A stretch of DNA of 8,347 nt from Desulfobulbaceae bacterium UBA2276 (lineage in GTDB: Bacteria; Desulfobacterota; Desulfobulbia; Desulfobulbales; Desulfocapsaceae). A program made the position numbers and the translations under genes. The notes below the pieces were generated by a model that searched no databases, had not been told where the DNA came from, and was given only the letters and a program-made list of their open reading frames with translations. This document shows, in pieces, positions 1 to 6,841 of this stretch; the first letter of the stretch is position 1; each line of letters starts with the position of its first letter. The stretch lies in the NCBI GenBank assembly GCA_002347085.1, contig DDWW01000036.1, forward strand, positions 1-8,347, given 5' to 3'.

Positions 1-1
1 G

Positions 2-1153
2 ATCTTTGCCTATGAACTCTTGTTCCGAACCGGGATGTCCAACGCCTTTCCCGGGGTTGACGGCGATGAGGCAACCTCAAGCCTGCTCTCGTCTTCGTTC
101 TTTACGGTGGGGATTGAGCAGATAGCAAGTGGCCACAAGGCCTTTATCAATTTTACCGAAGATATGCTGGTCAGCGGTATTCCCGCTATGTTTCCGCCTG
201 ATTGTGTGGTGGTGGAGGTCCTTGAAGATGTGCGGCCTACGGACGAGGTTGTTGCCGCCTGCCGTGACTTGGCCGCCAAGGGATACATCCTGGCCCTGGA
301 TGATTTCGTCTATGCTGAAGACCTCACCCCGTTGATTGAACTGGCCCAGATCATCAAGGTCGATTTTCGCCTCACTCCCCTTGATGAGATCAAGGGGATG
401 GTGGCAACCCTCAAGAAATATCCCTGTAAATTACTGGCCGAAAAGATTGAGACCTATGAGGAGTTTACCCTGGCCGGCAGCATGGGTTTCGTTTATTTTC
501 AAGGGTACTTTTTTTCCAAACCCGAGGTCTTGAAAAATAAGGATATTCCGACCTCGCAATTGGCCCTGTTGCAGTTGATTGTCGAGGTGAATCGGGCCGA
601 ATTTGAGGTGTCTGATATCGAAAAACTGGTGAATCAGGATATTTCCATCTCCTTTAAGTTGCTGAAATATCTGAACTCCGCCTATTATTCTCGTGCGCAA
701 CCCGTCACCTCTATCCGCCAGGCCATTGCCTTTCTGGGAGAGCGGGGGACGCGGCTCTTTGTGTCGTTGATCGCCACCAGTAAACTCTCGGAACAAAAGC
801 CGGATGAACTGATCCGCACCTCCTGTATTCGGGCCCGTTTTCTGGAGCATGTCAGCAGGGAAAAAAATCTTGATTCCGGTGATTTCTTCATGTTGGGCCT
901 TTTCTCTCTCCTTGATGCCATGCTGGATGCCTCCATGGAGACCCTGATGCAGCAGATCCCTATATCGCCTGCGATAACCGAGGCCTTGGCGCATAAAACC
1001 GGGGAACTTTTTCCTTATCTCCAGCTTATTCACCTTTATGAGAGTGGAGAGTGGGATGCATTAGATGTGGCGATGGGGCAATTGAATCTTGATGAGCATA
1101 AAATCATGGATTTTTATCTGGATGCAGTGCATTGGGCTGATAATCTTGTCTGA
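2..1153 (+). CDS. EAL-HDOD signalling protein (YuxH-like), 5'-truncated by window edge
   Basis: The reading frame is open from base 2 to the TGA at 1151-1153. Alignment with the complete paralogue at 1289-2491 shows that only about 16 N-terminal residues lie outside the window, so the TTG at 20 is not the real start. The first ~185 visible residues form a divergent EAL domain (YELLFR in place of EAL, then INFTEDML, VVEVLEDV, LALDDFVY, IIKVDF, LLAEKIET and YFQGYFF). The rest is an HDOD domain (LVNQDISISFKLLKYLNSAYYS, with AIAFLGERGTRLF). This is the COG3434/YuxH architecture: cytoplasmic signalling proteins without a transmembrane segment that bind or once cleaved cyclic-di-GMP and use HDOD as a docking module. 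The HD metal ligands of true HD-GYP enzymes are absent, as expected for HDOD. Whether the EAL domain is catalytic is uncertain, because the usual DDFGTGYSS loop is replaced. The partner and stimulus cannot be told from sequence. Confidence 0.93.
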   Translation: MFAYELLFRTGMSNAFPGVDGDEATSSLLSSSFFTVGIEQIASGHKAFINFTEDMLVSGIPAMFPPDCVVVEVLEDVRPTDEVVAACRDLAAKGYILALDDFVYAEDLTPLIELAQIIKVDFRLTPLDEIKGMVATLKKYPCKLLAEKIETYEEFTLAGSMGFVYFQGYFFSKPEVLKNKDIPTSQLALLQLIVEVNRAEFEVSDIEKLVNQDISISFKLLKYLNSAYYSRAQPVTSIRQAIAFLGERGTRLFVSLIATSKLSEQKPDELIRTSCIRARFLEHVSREKNLDSGDFFMLGLFSLLDAMLDASMETLMQQIPISPAITEALAHKTGELFPYLQLIHLYESGEWDALDVAMGQLNLDEHKIMDFYLDAVHWADNLV

Positions 1154-1268
1154 TTCCAATTTGCATTCAAGCCGGCACCTTCGTCAGCTGCACTGCGCGG
1201 CTCCTCACCGTACTGCTTTGTCGCTGCTCGTTTGCCTTCTCGGTGTCAACTTGAATGCTTTTTGGAAT
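1153..1268. repeat. Inverted-repeat-bounded intergenic element (REP/MITE-like candidate)
   Basis: The gap between the two EAL-HDOD genes is almost filled by an element with 27-base imperfect inverted arms at 1153-1179 and 1242-1268. They match at 21 of 27 positions, including the blocks ATTCCAA and GCATTCAAG. The left arm starts on the last base of the upstream stop codon. The 62-base centre is GC-richer than the arms and has no ORF of note. Trimmed to 1154-1267, the element is flanked by TGA on both sides (1151-1153 and 1268-1270), which could be a 3-bp target duplication or chance. No run of T follows it, so it does not look like a simple intrinsic terminator. A miniature mobile or repetitive extragenic element is the best guess; only one copy is visible here. 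Confidence 0.6.
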
Positions 1269-1288
1269 GATCAGAGAACTGCGAAGAT

Positions 1289-2491
1289 ATGGAAACTTTT
1301 GTAGCCCGACAACCGATCTTTAATCGTCATCGGCGTATATTTGCCTACGAACTCCTGTTCAGGGATGGGATATCGAATGCCTTTCCGGTCATGGATGGTG
1401 GAGTGGCCACTTCCAACCTGCTTTCGTCTTCTTTTTTTACGGTGGGGATTGACAATATCACAAACGGGCACCGTGCCTTTATCAATTTCACGGAAGACAT
1501 GCTGGTCAAGGGCATTCCCGCCATGTTCCCAACCTCTGCTATAGTTGTTGAAATTCTTGAAAATGTGACTCCGGCGGCGGATGTGATTTGGGCCTGTCAG
1601 AATTTGGTCAACAAGGGATATATGCTGGCCCTGGATGATTTCGTCTATGATCAGAAGTTCGTGCCTTTGTTGGACATTGCCAGGATCGTCAAAATTGATT
1701 TTACGCTCTCCCCACTTGACCAGATTCTGGAGATGGTGGAAATTGCCAAGAAGTATCAATGTAAACTGCTGGCCGAGAAGATAGAGACCTATGAGGAATA
1801 TAAACTGGCCTACGATATGGGCTTCGTCTATTTCCAGGGTTATTTTTTTTCGAGACCGGAGGTCTTGCAAAACAAGGAGATTTCGTCCTCGCAGATGGTG
1901 TACATGCAGTTGCTTCTGGAGATCAACCGTGCTGAATTCAAGGTAGATACTCTGGAAAATCTGATTAAACAGGATGTGGCGATCTCCTACAAGTTGATCA
2001 AGTATCTCAACTCGGCGTATTATTCACGCTTGCAACCGATTGCTTCCCTTCGTCAGGCCATTGCCTTTTTGGGTGAACGAGGGACGCGCCTTTTTGTCTC
2101 AGTGATTGCCACCAGTAAACTCTCGGAGACCAAACCGGATGAGCTTATTCGTATCTCCTGTATTCGGGCGCGTTTCTTGGAATTAGTGGGTTCTCAACTT
2201 CATGCAGAATCAGGGGAACTTTTTTTGCTCGGTCTGTTTTCCCTGCTCGATGCCATGCTCGATTCCAGCATGGAGTATTTGATGAAACACCTGCCGGTCG
2301 CTCCCGATATCACTCTGGCCCTGGTGCATAAGGCCGGGCCTCTTTACCCCTATCTCCACTTGATTCAGATGTATGAAATCGGCAACTGGAACGAGTTGGA
2401 TACGGCCATGCAAGGGCTGAATTTAGACAGTACCAAGGTGATCGCTTCGTATCTGGATGCGGTGCGCTGGGCTGGATTTTTTATAGGCTAA
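1289..2491 (+). CDS. EAL-HDOD signalling protein (YuxH-like), complete paralogue
   Basis: This 400-residue cytoplasmic protein has an N-terminal EAL domain (about 1-195) and a C-terminal HDOD domain (about 200-390). The start FVARQPIF followed by YELLFR is the usual opening of the YuxH/COG3434 family, which supports the ATG at 1289 despite a weak ribosome binding site (GAAG just upstream). Residues at the usual EAL metal and catalytic positions are visible: E21, N66, E88, D116, D117, K135, E163, E166 and Q183. The loop after the DD pair reads FVYDQK instead of FGTGYSS, and EAL itself is ELL. Known members of the family are regulators that often bind cyclic-di-GMP or partners without clear phosphodiesterase activity. 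It is about 66% identical, without gaps, to the upstream gene, so the two arose by duplication and may form a heteromer. The inverted-repeat element lies between them, so whether they share one transcript is open. Confidence 0.95.
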   Translation: METFVARQPIFNRHRRIFAYELLFRDGISNAFPVMDGGVATSNLLSSSFFTVGIDNITNGHRAFINFTEDMLVKGIPAMFPTSAIVVEILENVTPAADVIWACQNLVNKGYMLALDDFVYDQKFVPLLDIARIVKIDFTLSPLDQILEMVEIAKKYQCKLLAEKIETYEEYKLAYDMGFVYFQGYFFSRPEVLQNKEISSSQMVYMQLLLEINRAEFKVDTLENLIKQDVAISYKLIKYLNSAYYSRLQPIASLRQAIAFLGERGTRLFVSVIATSKLSETKPDELIRISCIRARFLELVGSQLHAESGELFLLGLFSLLDAMLDSSMEYLMKHLPVAPDITLALVHKAGPLYPYLHLIQMYEIGNWNELDTAMQGLNLDSTKVIASYLDAVRWAGFFIG

Positions 2492-2608
2492 GCTGTTATC
2501 CAATGATGCTTGCAAGGTATAGCTGAGTTGAGCCACAGTATTGCCTTGCATTCTTGAAAAACTCAATAACTAAAAGTCGATACCTATCGGCAACAACAGT
2601 AAATAATT
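2492..2608. other. Intergenic gap upstream of the ycaO-type gene
   Basis: This 117-base AT-rich gap probably carries the promoter of the YcaO gene, but I cannot fix one: TTG-rich hexamers (TTGCCT at 2541, TTGAAA at 2554) lack a convincing -10 box at the right distance. A 7-bp inverted repeat, TGCAAGG at 2511-2517 with CCTTGCA at 2544-2550, could form a weak hairpin, but no T-run follows it. No small ORF with a ribosome binding site was seen. Confidence 0.4.
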
Positions 2609-4357
2609 ATGGAAAAGAAATCTATCCGCCTTCAGGATTGTTTGAAGACCTATACCCTTGATCAAGACAAGGCCATTCGCCCTGAAGATACCGTGAGCCG
2701 TTTTAAGGAACGGCTGAACCATCTTGATGTCGAGATCCTCAAAGAAGTGAAGCGCATTGACAATGGGAGGCTGGACATCCCGGTTTTTTTCAGTGTCTGC
2801 GGAGAGGCCGTCCAGGCCTTGACCGGCACCAAAAAGCAGATGGGCAAGGGGTCAACGCCTGAACAGGCTGAGGCCTCTGCCTGTATGGAGCTGGCCGAAC
2901 GGTTCTCGTTTTTTGCCTTCAAGAACAATGAGGATAATTTTATTACCGGCGATTATCAGCAGATGCGGGACGCGGGGTATCCGGTGCTGGATGCGGCGCG
3001 GCTGCTCCAGTCGGTGCATGATAGCCGCCACGATGTGGCCTTTGTTGAAAAAGTGCTCCAGGGAATCCCCATGCAGTGGACCTGGGCTACCAGCCTGACC
3101 ACCGGTCTTGACATCCTGATCCCTTTTTCCTGGTTTTTCGCCATCAATGAGTTTAATGGCCCGTCCGCCGGCAATACCTATGAAGAGGCGGCCTTGCAAG
3201 GTATCTCCGAGGTGGTGGAACGCCATGTCTGCGCCCTGATCAATCATGCAAAGATCGCAACCCCGGCCATCGATCCGGCCTCGGTCAAGGATCCGGTGGC
3301 GAGAGACTTGCTTGAAAAATTTGCCGGAAATAATATTGAGCTCTATCTCAATGATTTCAGCCTGGATACCGGCATCAGCACTGTGGCGGCCCTGGCTATC
3401 GACCGAAACACCTTTCCGGAAAAGAGCGAGATCGTCTTTACCGCCGGCACTACCCCTGATCCTGAAAAGGCCCTGATTCGGGCGGTCACGGAGGTGGCGC
3501 AACTGGCTGGCGACTTTAACAGTGGGTCTAATTATGTGGCCTCGGGGCTGCCCAAGCCTCTGTCCATGGAGGAGGTGCGCTATGTGACCAATCCTGGACT
3601 CACTACGACTATCGGTCAGATGGCCTCGCTTGCCGATCATAACATCAAAACCGAGGTGGAAAACTGTGTGGCGGCGCTGGCTCGCAGCGATATGGAGGTA
3701 TTCATGCTCGATGCCACCCACCCCCAGTTACAGATTCCAGCTATTTACACCATTATCCCCGGGGCCCATTTTCGCGAACGCTCCATGATCCATGATGTGG
3801 GGCTCTTTGCGGCCAAGCTTCTGGTGGAGCTGGTGGATGAGAGCGAGCAACTGGAGCAGAAACTGGCGAGGATGGAGCGGTTGATCCCGGACGCCTATTA
3901 TCTGGCCTTTTATCGAGGCCGTAATCTCTATAATCACGGCCGGCCTGAGGCGGCCCTGGCGGCCTTTGACCGGGCCCTGGCTTTATTCCCTGAGCAGGAG
4001 GATCTGCCCTATATATATTCCTACAAGGGGCATTGCCTGAAAGATCTGGGGGCCTATGATGCGGCCATCGAGGCCCTGGAACAGGGCCGGGCTGAAGACG
4101 ATGAACGGCCTGATCTGCATAATATGCTTGGCGTCTGCTATTATAAGAAAGATGATTATACTCAAGCTATTGTCCATTTTCATCGGGCCGTCGAGCTTAA
4201 TCCGGCCTCGGCCATGGATTATGCAAATTTAGGGGTTAATTATCGCAAGATCGGCAACCGCGATCAGGCGATTCACTTTTTCACCTTGGCCCTTTCCCTT
4301 GACCCGTCCATTGACTTTGCCCAAGCGCAGCTTGCCGAGCTGATTGTGCAGGGATAA
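2609..4357 (+). CDS. YcaO-domain protein with C-terminal TPR array
   Basis: The 582-residue product has a YcaO domain at about 55-395 and at least four tetratricopeptide repeats at about 430-570. YcaO enzymes use ATP to activate peptide-backbone amides and install azolines, thioamides or amidines; E. coli YcaO, similar in length and also carrying C-terminal TPRs, helps RimO in methylthiolation of ribosomal protein S12. The ATP/Mg signature is intact: GKGSTPEQAEAS (79-90) followed by E94, E97 and R98; N189, E193, Q197, E201, E204 and R205 in the NTYEEAALQGISEVVERH segment; and R291 and E295 in RAVTEVAQ. The proline-rich C-terminus of azoline-forming YcaO proteins is absent. TPR units are seen near 430-462, 466-499, 502-533 and 536-567. 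No TfuA, E1-like partner, precursor peptide or RimO is encoded nearby, so the substrate is unknown. The ATG at 2609 has no good ribosome binding site, but the next in-frame Met (78) would remove part of the fold. Confidence 0.93.
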   Translation: MEKKSIRLQDCLKTYTLDQDKAIRPEDTVSRFKERLNHLDVEILKEVKRIDNGRLDIPVFFSVCGEAVQALTGTKKQMGKGSTPEQAEASACMELAERFSFFAFKNNEDNFITGDYQQMRDAGYPVLDAARLLQSVHDSRHDVAFVEKVLQGIPMQWTWATSLTTGLDILIPFSWFFAINEFNGPSAGNTYEEAALQGISEVVERHVCALINHAKIATPAIDPASVKDPVARDLLEKFAGNNIELYLNDFSLDTGISTVAALAIDRNTFPEKSEIVFTAGTTPDPEKALIRAVTEVAQLAGDFNSGSNYVASGLPKPLSMEEVRYVTNPGLTTTIGQMASLADHNIKTEVENCVAALARSDMEVFMLDATHPQLQIPAIYTIIPGAHFRERSMIHDVGLFAAKLLVELVDESEQLEQKLARMERLIPDAYYLAFYRGRNLYNHGRPEAALAAFDRALALFPEQEDLPYIYSYKGHCLKDLGAYDAAIEALEQGRAEDDERPDLHNMLGVCYYKKDDYTQAIVHFHRAVELNPASAMDYANLGVNYRKIGNRDQAIHFFTLALSLDPSIDFAQAQLAELIVQG

Positions 4358-4417
4358 GTCATTGCGTGAAGGCTGCTCAAGTATTCAAGAGGTACAACTT
4401 AAAAAACAGGTGGGTCT

Positions 4418-4642
4418 ATGAATACACAACAACTCATTGCTGAAGCAGTTTCTCTGCCGGTGGAAGAACGAGCCCTGGTGGTTGATTCTTTGCTCAGAAG
4501 CCTCAACCAACCAGAATCAGAAATCGATAAAAAGTGGGTGGCGATAGCTCAGCAACGCCTTGGTGAGTTGAGAACTGGAACAGTGGTGGCGGTGACTGGC
4601 GCGGAAGTGTTTGATAAGATCTGGAAGACATTCGGGAAATGA
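4418..4642 (+). CDS. Type II antitoxin, addiction-module component (TIGR02574/PF09720-type)
   Basis: The 74-residue protein has the features of the Unstab_antitox family: an N-terminal helix with LPVEERALVVDSLLRSL (about 13-29), a tryptophan at 40 (KKWVAIAQQRLGEL) and the glycine of the RTGTVV turn. In this family the N-terminus is thought to dimerise and bind the operator, while the C-terminal half wraps and neutralises the toxin. The ATG at 4418 follows a good ribosome binding site (AGGTGG at 4408-4413). Its stop overlaps the next start as ATGA (4639-4642), so toxin translation depends on antitoxin translation, the usual order and coupling for such modules. The 60-base gap before it (4358-4417) would hold any autoregulated promoter or operator; I could not define one with confidence. 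Confidence 0.87.
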   Translation: MNTQQLIAEAVSLPVEERALVVDSLLRSLNQPESEIDKKWVAIAQQRLGELRTGTVVAVTGAEVFDKIWKTFGK

Positions 4643-4932
4643 ACTTTACGTTTCATCCACAGGCAGAAGCGGAGTTTAACGACGCAGTCAAATATTATGA
4701 AGAGGTTGAGCCTGGACTTGGGTATGACTTTGCGACAGAAGTCTATGCCACTATTCAGCGTTCGGTTATTTTTCCGAAGGCCTGGCCTGTTATTGACGGC
4801 GAAATCAGACGCTCGCTGGTGAACCGGTTTCCTTATGGTATCTTGTATGCTGAGGAAAATGCTGGAATAGCTATTGTTGCGGTTATGCATCTTCACCGCC
4901 ATCCCAATTATTGGAAGCATCGAAAAGAATAG
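4639..4932 (+). CDS. RelE/ParE-superfamily toxin
   Basis: The 97-residue basic protein starts with FTFHPQAEAEFNDAVKYYEE, the opening beta strand and helix typical of RelE/ParE toxins, and ends with the family's C-terminal strand pattern (IAIVAVMHLHRHPNYWKHR). RelE-like members cleave mRNA on the ribosome and ParE-like members poison gyrase; sequence alone does not tell which applies here. Full length and without frameshift, it looks functional. The ATG overlaps the antitoxin stop (ATGA). The TAG at 4930-4932 lies 50 bases before the heptosyltransferase ATG on the same strand, so read-through transcription into the LPS genes is likely unless a terminator is hidden; none is visible. Confidence 0.88.
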   Translation: MNFTFHPQAEAEFNDAVKYYEEVEPGLGYDFATEVYATIQRSVIFPKAWPVIDGEIRRSLVNRFPYGILYAEENAGIAIVAVMHLHRHPNYWKHRKE

Positions 4933-4982
4933 GCACTTTTTTAGTGAGGTTTGTTTTGGCAGTACCATCGACTTTCAAACAG

Positions 4983-6131
4983 ATGAACCCGAAAAAGATC
5001 CTGATCCGCTCCACTAACTGGATCGGGGATGCGGTCATGACCACCCCCGCGGTCCATACCATCAGGGAAAATTTTCCAGATGCCGAGATTACCATGCTGG
5101 CCATGCCCTGGGTGGCGGATATCTTCCGTCTGAGTCCGGATGTGGACAAGATTCTGGTCTATGATAAAAAGGAGCTTTTTCCCGGCAAGATCAAAGGGGT
5201 GTTGAAGCTGGCTCTGCATCTGCGACAGTATCAGTTTGATGGCGCTATCCTCTTGCAAAACGCCTTTGAGGCCGCCTTTATCGTCTGGATGGCCGGGATT
5301 CCTTTGCGAGCAGGTTTTAATCGTGATGGTCGCGGTCTGCTCCTGACCCATGGGGTTGATCTGACCCCTGAAATACGCGCCCGGCATCAGGTGCATTATT
5401 ACCAGATGCTGCTGGCCGGCCTGGGCCTTGATCTTGGGCCGGATAAATTGCGTCTGCCCCTCTCTGATGAGTTGACCGGCTGGGCCAGGGGGTATATTGA
5501 GTGCCTGCAAGGGCAGGGGCCGTTTTCCCGGCAAGACGGGAAGGCTCTGCCTGAGCCGACCGCTTCTTTTGCAAAAAATACCACCATCCCGATCATCGGA
5601 TTTAATCCCGGGGCTGCTTATGGCCCGGCCAAACGCTGGCCGGCTGAGAAATTCGGGGAACTGGCCGCCCTCATTGCCCAACATCATGGGGAGAGCGGTT
5701 GTCTTATCCTGGTCTTCGGCACCAAGGACGATACCGGGGCCGCCCAGGCCATCAAGGAGTTTTCAGCCCGCACTCCGTATCATGTCGTTGATATGACGGC
5801 CAAGACCACCCTGCAACAGGTCATGGCCTTGATCCACTGCTGCCATGTCTTTGTGACCAACGACTCAGGGCTGATGCATGTGGCCGCAGGTCTTGAGACT
5901 CCCACCATTGCCATCTTCGGCTCCACCGATCATATCGCCACCGGCCCCTTTTCCGAGCAGGCCGTGGTCATTCGCAAGGCGATGGAGTGCAGCCCCTGTC
6001 TGCAAGCGGAGTGCCCCCAAAAACACCTGAAGTGCTTGGAGTCGATCAGCAGTCAGGAAATTTATGGTGAGGTGGCCAAGATACTCGCCGCCCGATGCCC
6101 AACGCAACTGCCATTCAAGAAAGGAGAATGA
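4983..6131 (+). CDS. waaF: LPS heptosyltransferase II (ADP-heptose:LPS heptosyltransferase)
   Basis: This 382-residue GT-B glycosyltransferase of family GT9 transfers heptose from ADP-heptose to the LPS inner core on the cytoplasmic face of the inner membrane. The N-terminus KKILIRSTNWIGDAVM (residues 4-19) is the family's glycine loop. The WaaF-type block GAAYGPAKRWP (210-220), the VTNDSGLMHVAAGLETP donor-site motif (291-307), IFGSTDHIATGP (311-322) and the cysteine-rich CSPC...CPQKHLKCL segment (336-352) all fit heptosyltransferase II. It is somewhat longer than E. coli WaaF (about 350), partly through a polar linker around 174-202 joining the two Rossmann domains. I chose ATG 4983 because the family begins there. 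The frame stays open upstream, and a TTG at 4956 preceded by GTGAGG is a possible alternative start. The gene overlaps gmhB by one base. Heptosyltransferase II is likelier than other GT9 members, but acceptor specificity is inferred. Confidence 0.9.
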   Translation: MNPKKILIRSTNWIGDAVMTTPAVHTIRENFPDAEITMLAMPWVADIFRLSPDVDKILVYDKKELFPGKIKGVLKLALHLRQYQFDGAILLQNAFEAAFIVWMAGIPLRAGFNRDGRGLLLTHGVDLTPEIRARHQVHYYQMLLAGLGLDLGPDKLRLPLSDELTGWARGYIECLQGQGPFSRQDGKALPEPTASFAKNTTIPIIGFNPGAAYGPAKRWPAEKFGELAALIAQHHGESGCLILVFGTKDDTGAAQAIKEFSARTPYHVVDMTAKTTLQQVMALIHCCHVFVTNDSGLMHVAAGLETPTIAIFGSTDHIATGPFSEQAVVIRKAMECSPCLQAECPQKHLKCLESISSQEIYGEVAKILAARCPTQLPFKKGE

Positions 6132-6715
6132 TGACGTCTCTTCCGTTGCGTCCCGCAGTCTTTCTTGACCGGGACGGCACCATCAATGAACAGATGGGAT
6201 ATATCAATCATATCAGCCGGTTTCATCTTCTGCCCGGTGTCGCTGAGGCCATCAGGAGGCTGAATGAGGCCCGGATTCCGGTGATCGTGGTGACCAATCA
6301 ATCAGGGTTGGCCCGTGGTTATTTTCCTGCTGAGTTGCTGACGGCCGTCCATGAAAAAATGGTGACACTCCTTGCCGAACACGGGGCGCATGTGGACGGA
6401 ATCTATATCTGCCCCCATCATCCCGAGGCCAAGCGGGAAGAGTATCGCGTAAATTGTGATTGCCGAAAGCCTAAAACCGGTCTCCTGGTGCAGGCAGCAA
6501 AAGATCTGGGACTTGATCTTGTCCGTTCTTTTGTTGTTGGAGATCGTTGGTCCGATCTAAAAACGGCGGCGAATTGCGGGGCCACGCCTGTGCTTGTGTT
6601 GACCGGTTATGGCAGTGGTGACGCGCTCTATATCGGGCCAAGTCAAGAAGTGCAACCAGCTATGGTCGGGGTCGATCTGGCGGCGGCGGTGCAGTGGATA
6701 TTGGAAAGAATATAA
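6131..6715 (+). CDS. gmhB: D-glycero-beta-D-manno-heptose-1,7-bisphosphate 7-phosphatase
   Basis: This HAD-superfamily phosphatase of 194 residues removes the 7-phosphate of heptose 1,7-bisphosphate, a cytosolic step toward ADP-heptose. Motif I is FLDRDGTIN with nucleophile D13 and acid D15; motif II is VTNQSG (54-59); K113 lies in CDCRKP; motif IV is VGDRWSDL with D138 and D142. The zinc-binding insert typical of GmhB is present as CPHH (C94, H96) and CDC (C109, C111). The start ATG at 6131 lies four bases after AAGGAG (6121-6126); the adjacent ATG at 6128 would be only one base from it, and the ATG at 6095 lies well inside waaF. The start shares one base with the waaF stop, so the two genes are translationally coupled and supply then use the same sugar. 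The protein could in principle serve another heptose anomer (GDP-heptose route), but the WaaF neighbour favours the ADP-heptose branch. Confidence 0.93.
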   Translation: MTSLPLRPAVFLDRDGTINEQMGYINHISRFHLLPGVAEAIRRLNEARIPVIVVTNQSGLARGYFPAELLTAVHEKMVTLLAEHGAHVDGIYICPHHPEAKREEYRVNCDCRKPKTGLLVQAAKDLGLDLVRSFVVGDRWSDLKTAANCGATPVLVLTGYGSGDALYIGPSQEVQPAMVGVDLAAAVQWILERI

Positions 6716-6720
6716 CGACC

Positions 6721-6819
6721 CAGGTGTTTAGACTGAAGACTATAGGGCTGTTGTTACTGATTTGTCGAATATCTGGCAACGTCTTTCCTTCAGTCTTCAC
6801 CCTTGAGTCTACTTACCTG
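6721..6819. repeat. Imperfect inverted repeat downstream of gmhB
   Basis: Arms at 6721-6738 and 6802-6819 match in inverted orientation at 14 of 18 positions (CAGGT, TAGACT and AAG blocks), separated by 63 bases. An inner TGAAGAC (6734-6740) can also pair with GTCTTCA (6793-6799), so alternative folds exist. The repeat begins five bases after the gmhB stop. No T-run follows the right arm, so a classical intrinsic terminator is not supported. It resembles the 1153-1268 element in size and position but not in sequence. Confidence 0.45.
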
Positions 6820-6841
6820 AATAATTACGAAAAAATATAAA
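6813..6841 (+). promoter_or_regulatory. Possible sigma-70-type promoter for the last gene
   Basis: TATAAA at 6836-6841 is a good -10 box, and TTACCT at 6813-6818 lies exactly 17 bases upstream as a weak -35 box. The stretch between and after is strongly AT-rich, unlike the rest of the window. Transcription would begin near 6848, leaving a leader of about 25 bases that includes the AGGGAG ribosome binding site at 6861-6866, six bases before the ATG at 6873. The -35 box overlaps the right arm of the inverted repeat. Confidence 0.35.

Noticed and set aside
431..1033. 200-codon open frame on the minus strand inside the first EAL-HDOD gene; a comparable one lies at 1271-1870 in the second
   Set aside because: They run antisense to strongly supported domains, have low-complexity Gln/Gly/His-rich translations typical of shadow frames, and no family resemblance.
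2511..2550. TGCAAGG/CCTTGCA hairpin as a terminator after the second EAL-HDOD gene
   Set aside because: The stem is only 7 bp with a 26-base loop and no T-run, which is within chance expectation.
2852..3721. 289-codon open frame on the minus strand inside the YcaO gene
   Set aside because: It is antisense to the conserved YcaO core and its translation is rich in Gly, His and Arg with no recognisable domain; a shadow of codon bias.
4358..4417. Operator palindrome for the toxin-antitoxin promoter
   Set aside because: Only short direct repeats (TCAAG) and a weak imperfect palindrome are present; none is long enough to claim.
4941..5687. 248-codon open frame on the minus strand opposite the heptosyltransferase
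   Set aside because: The plus strand encodes clear GT9 motifs throughout; the antisense product has no recognisable motif.
6095..6130. Upstream ATG at 6095 as the start of gmhB
   Set aside because: It lies inside waaF and has no ribosome binding site; the extra residues precede the conserved HAD start, and AAGGAG is positioned for the ATG at 6131.
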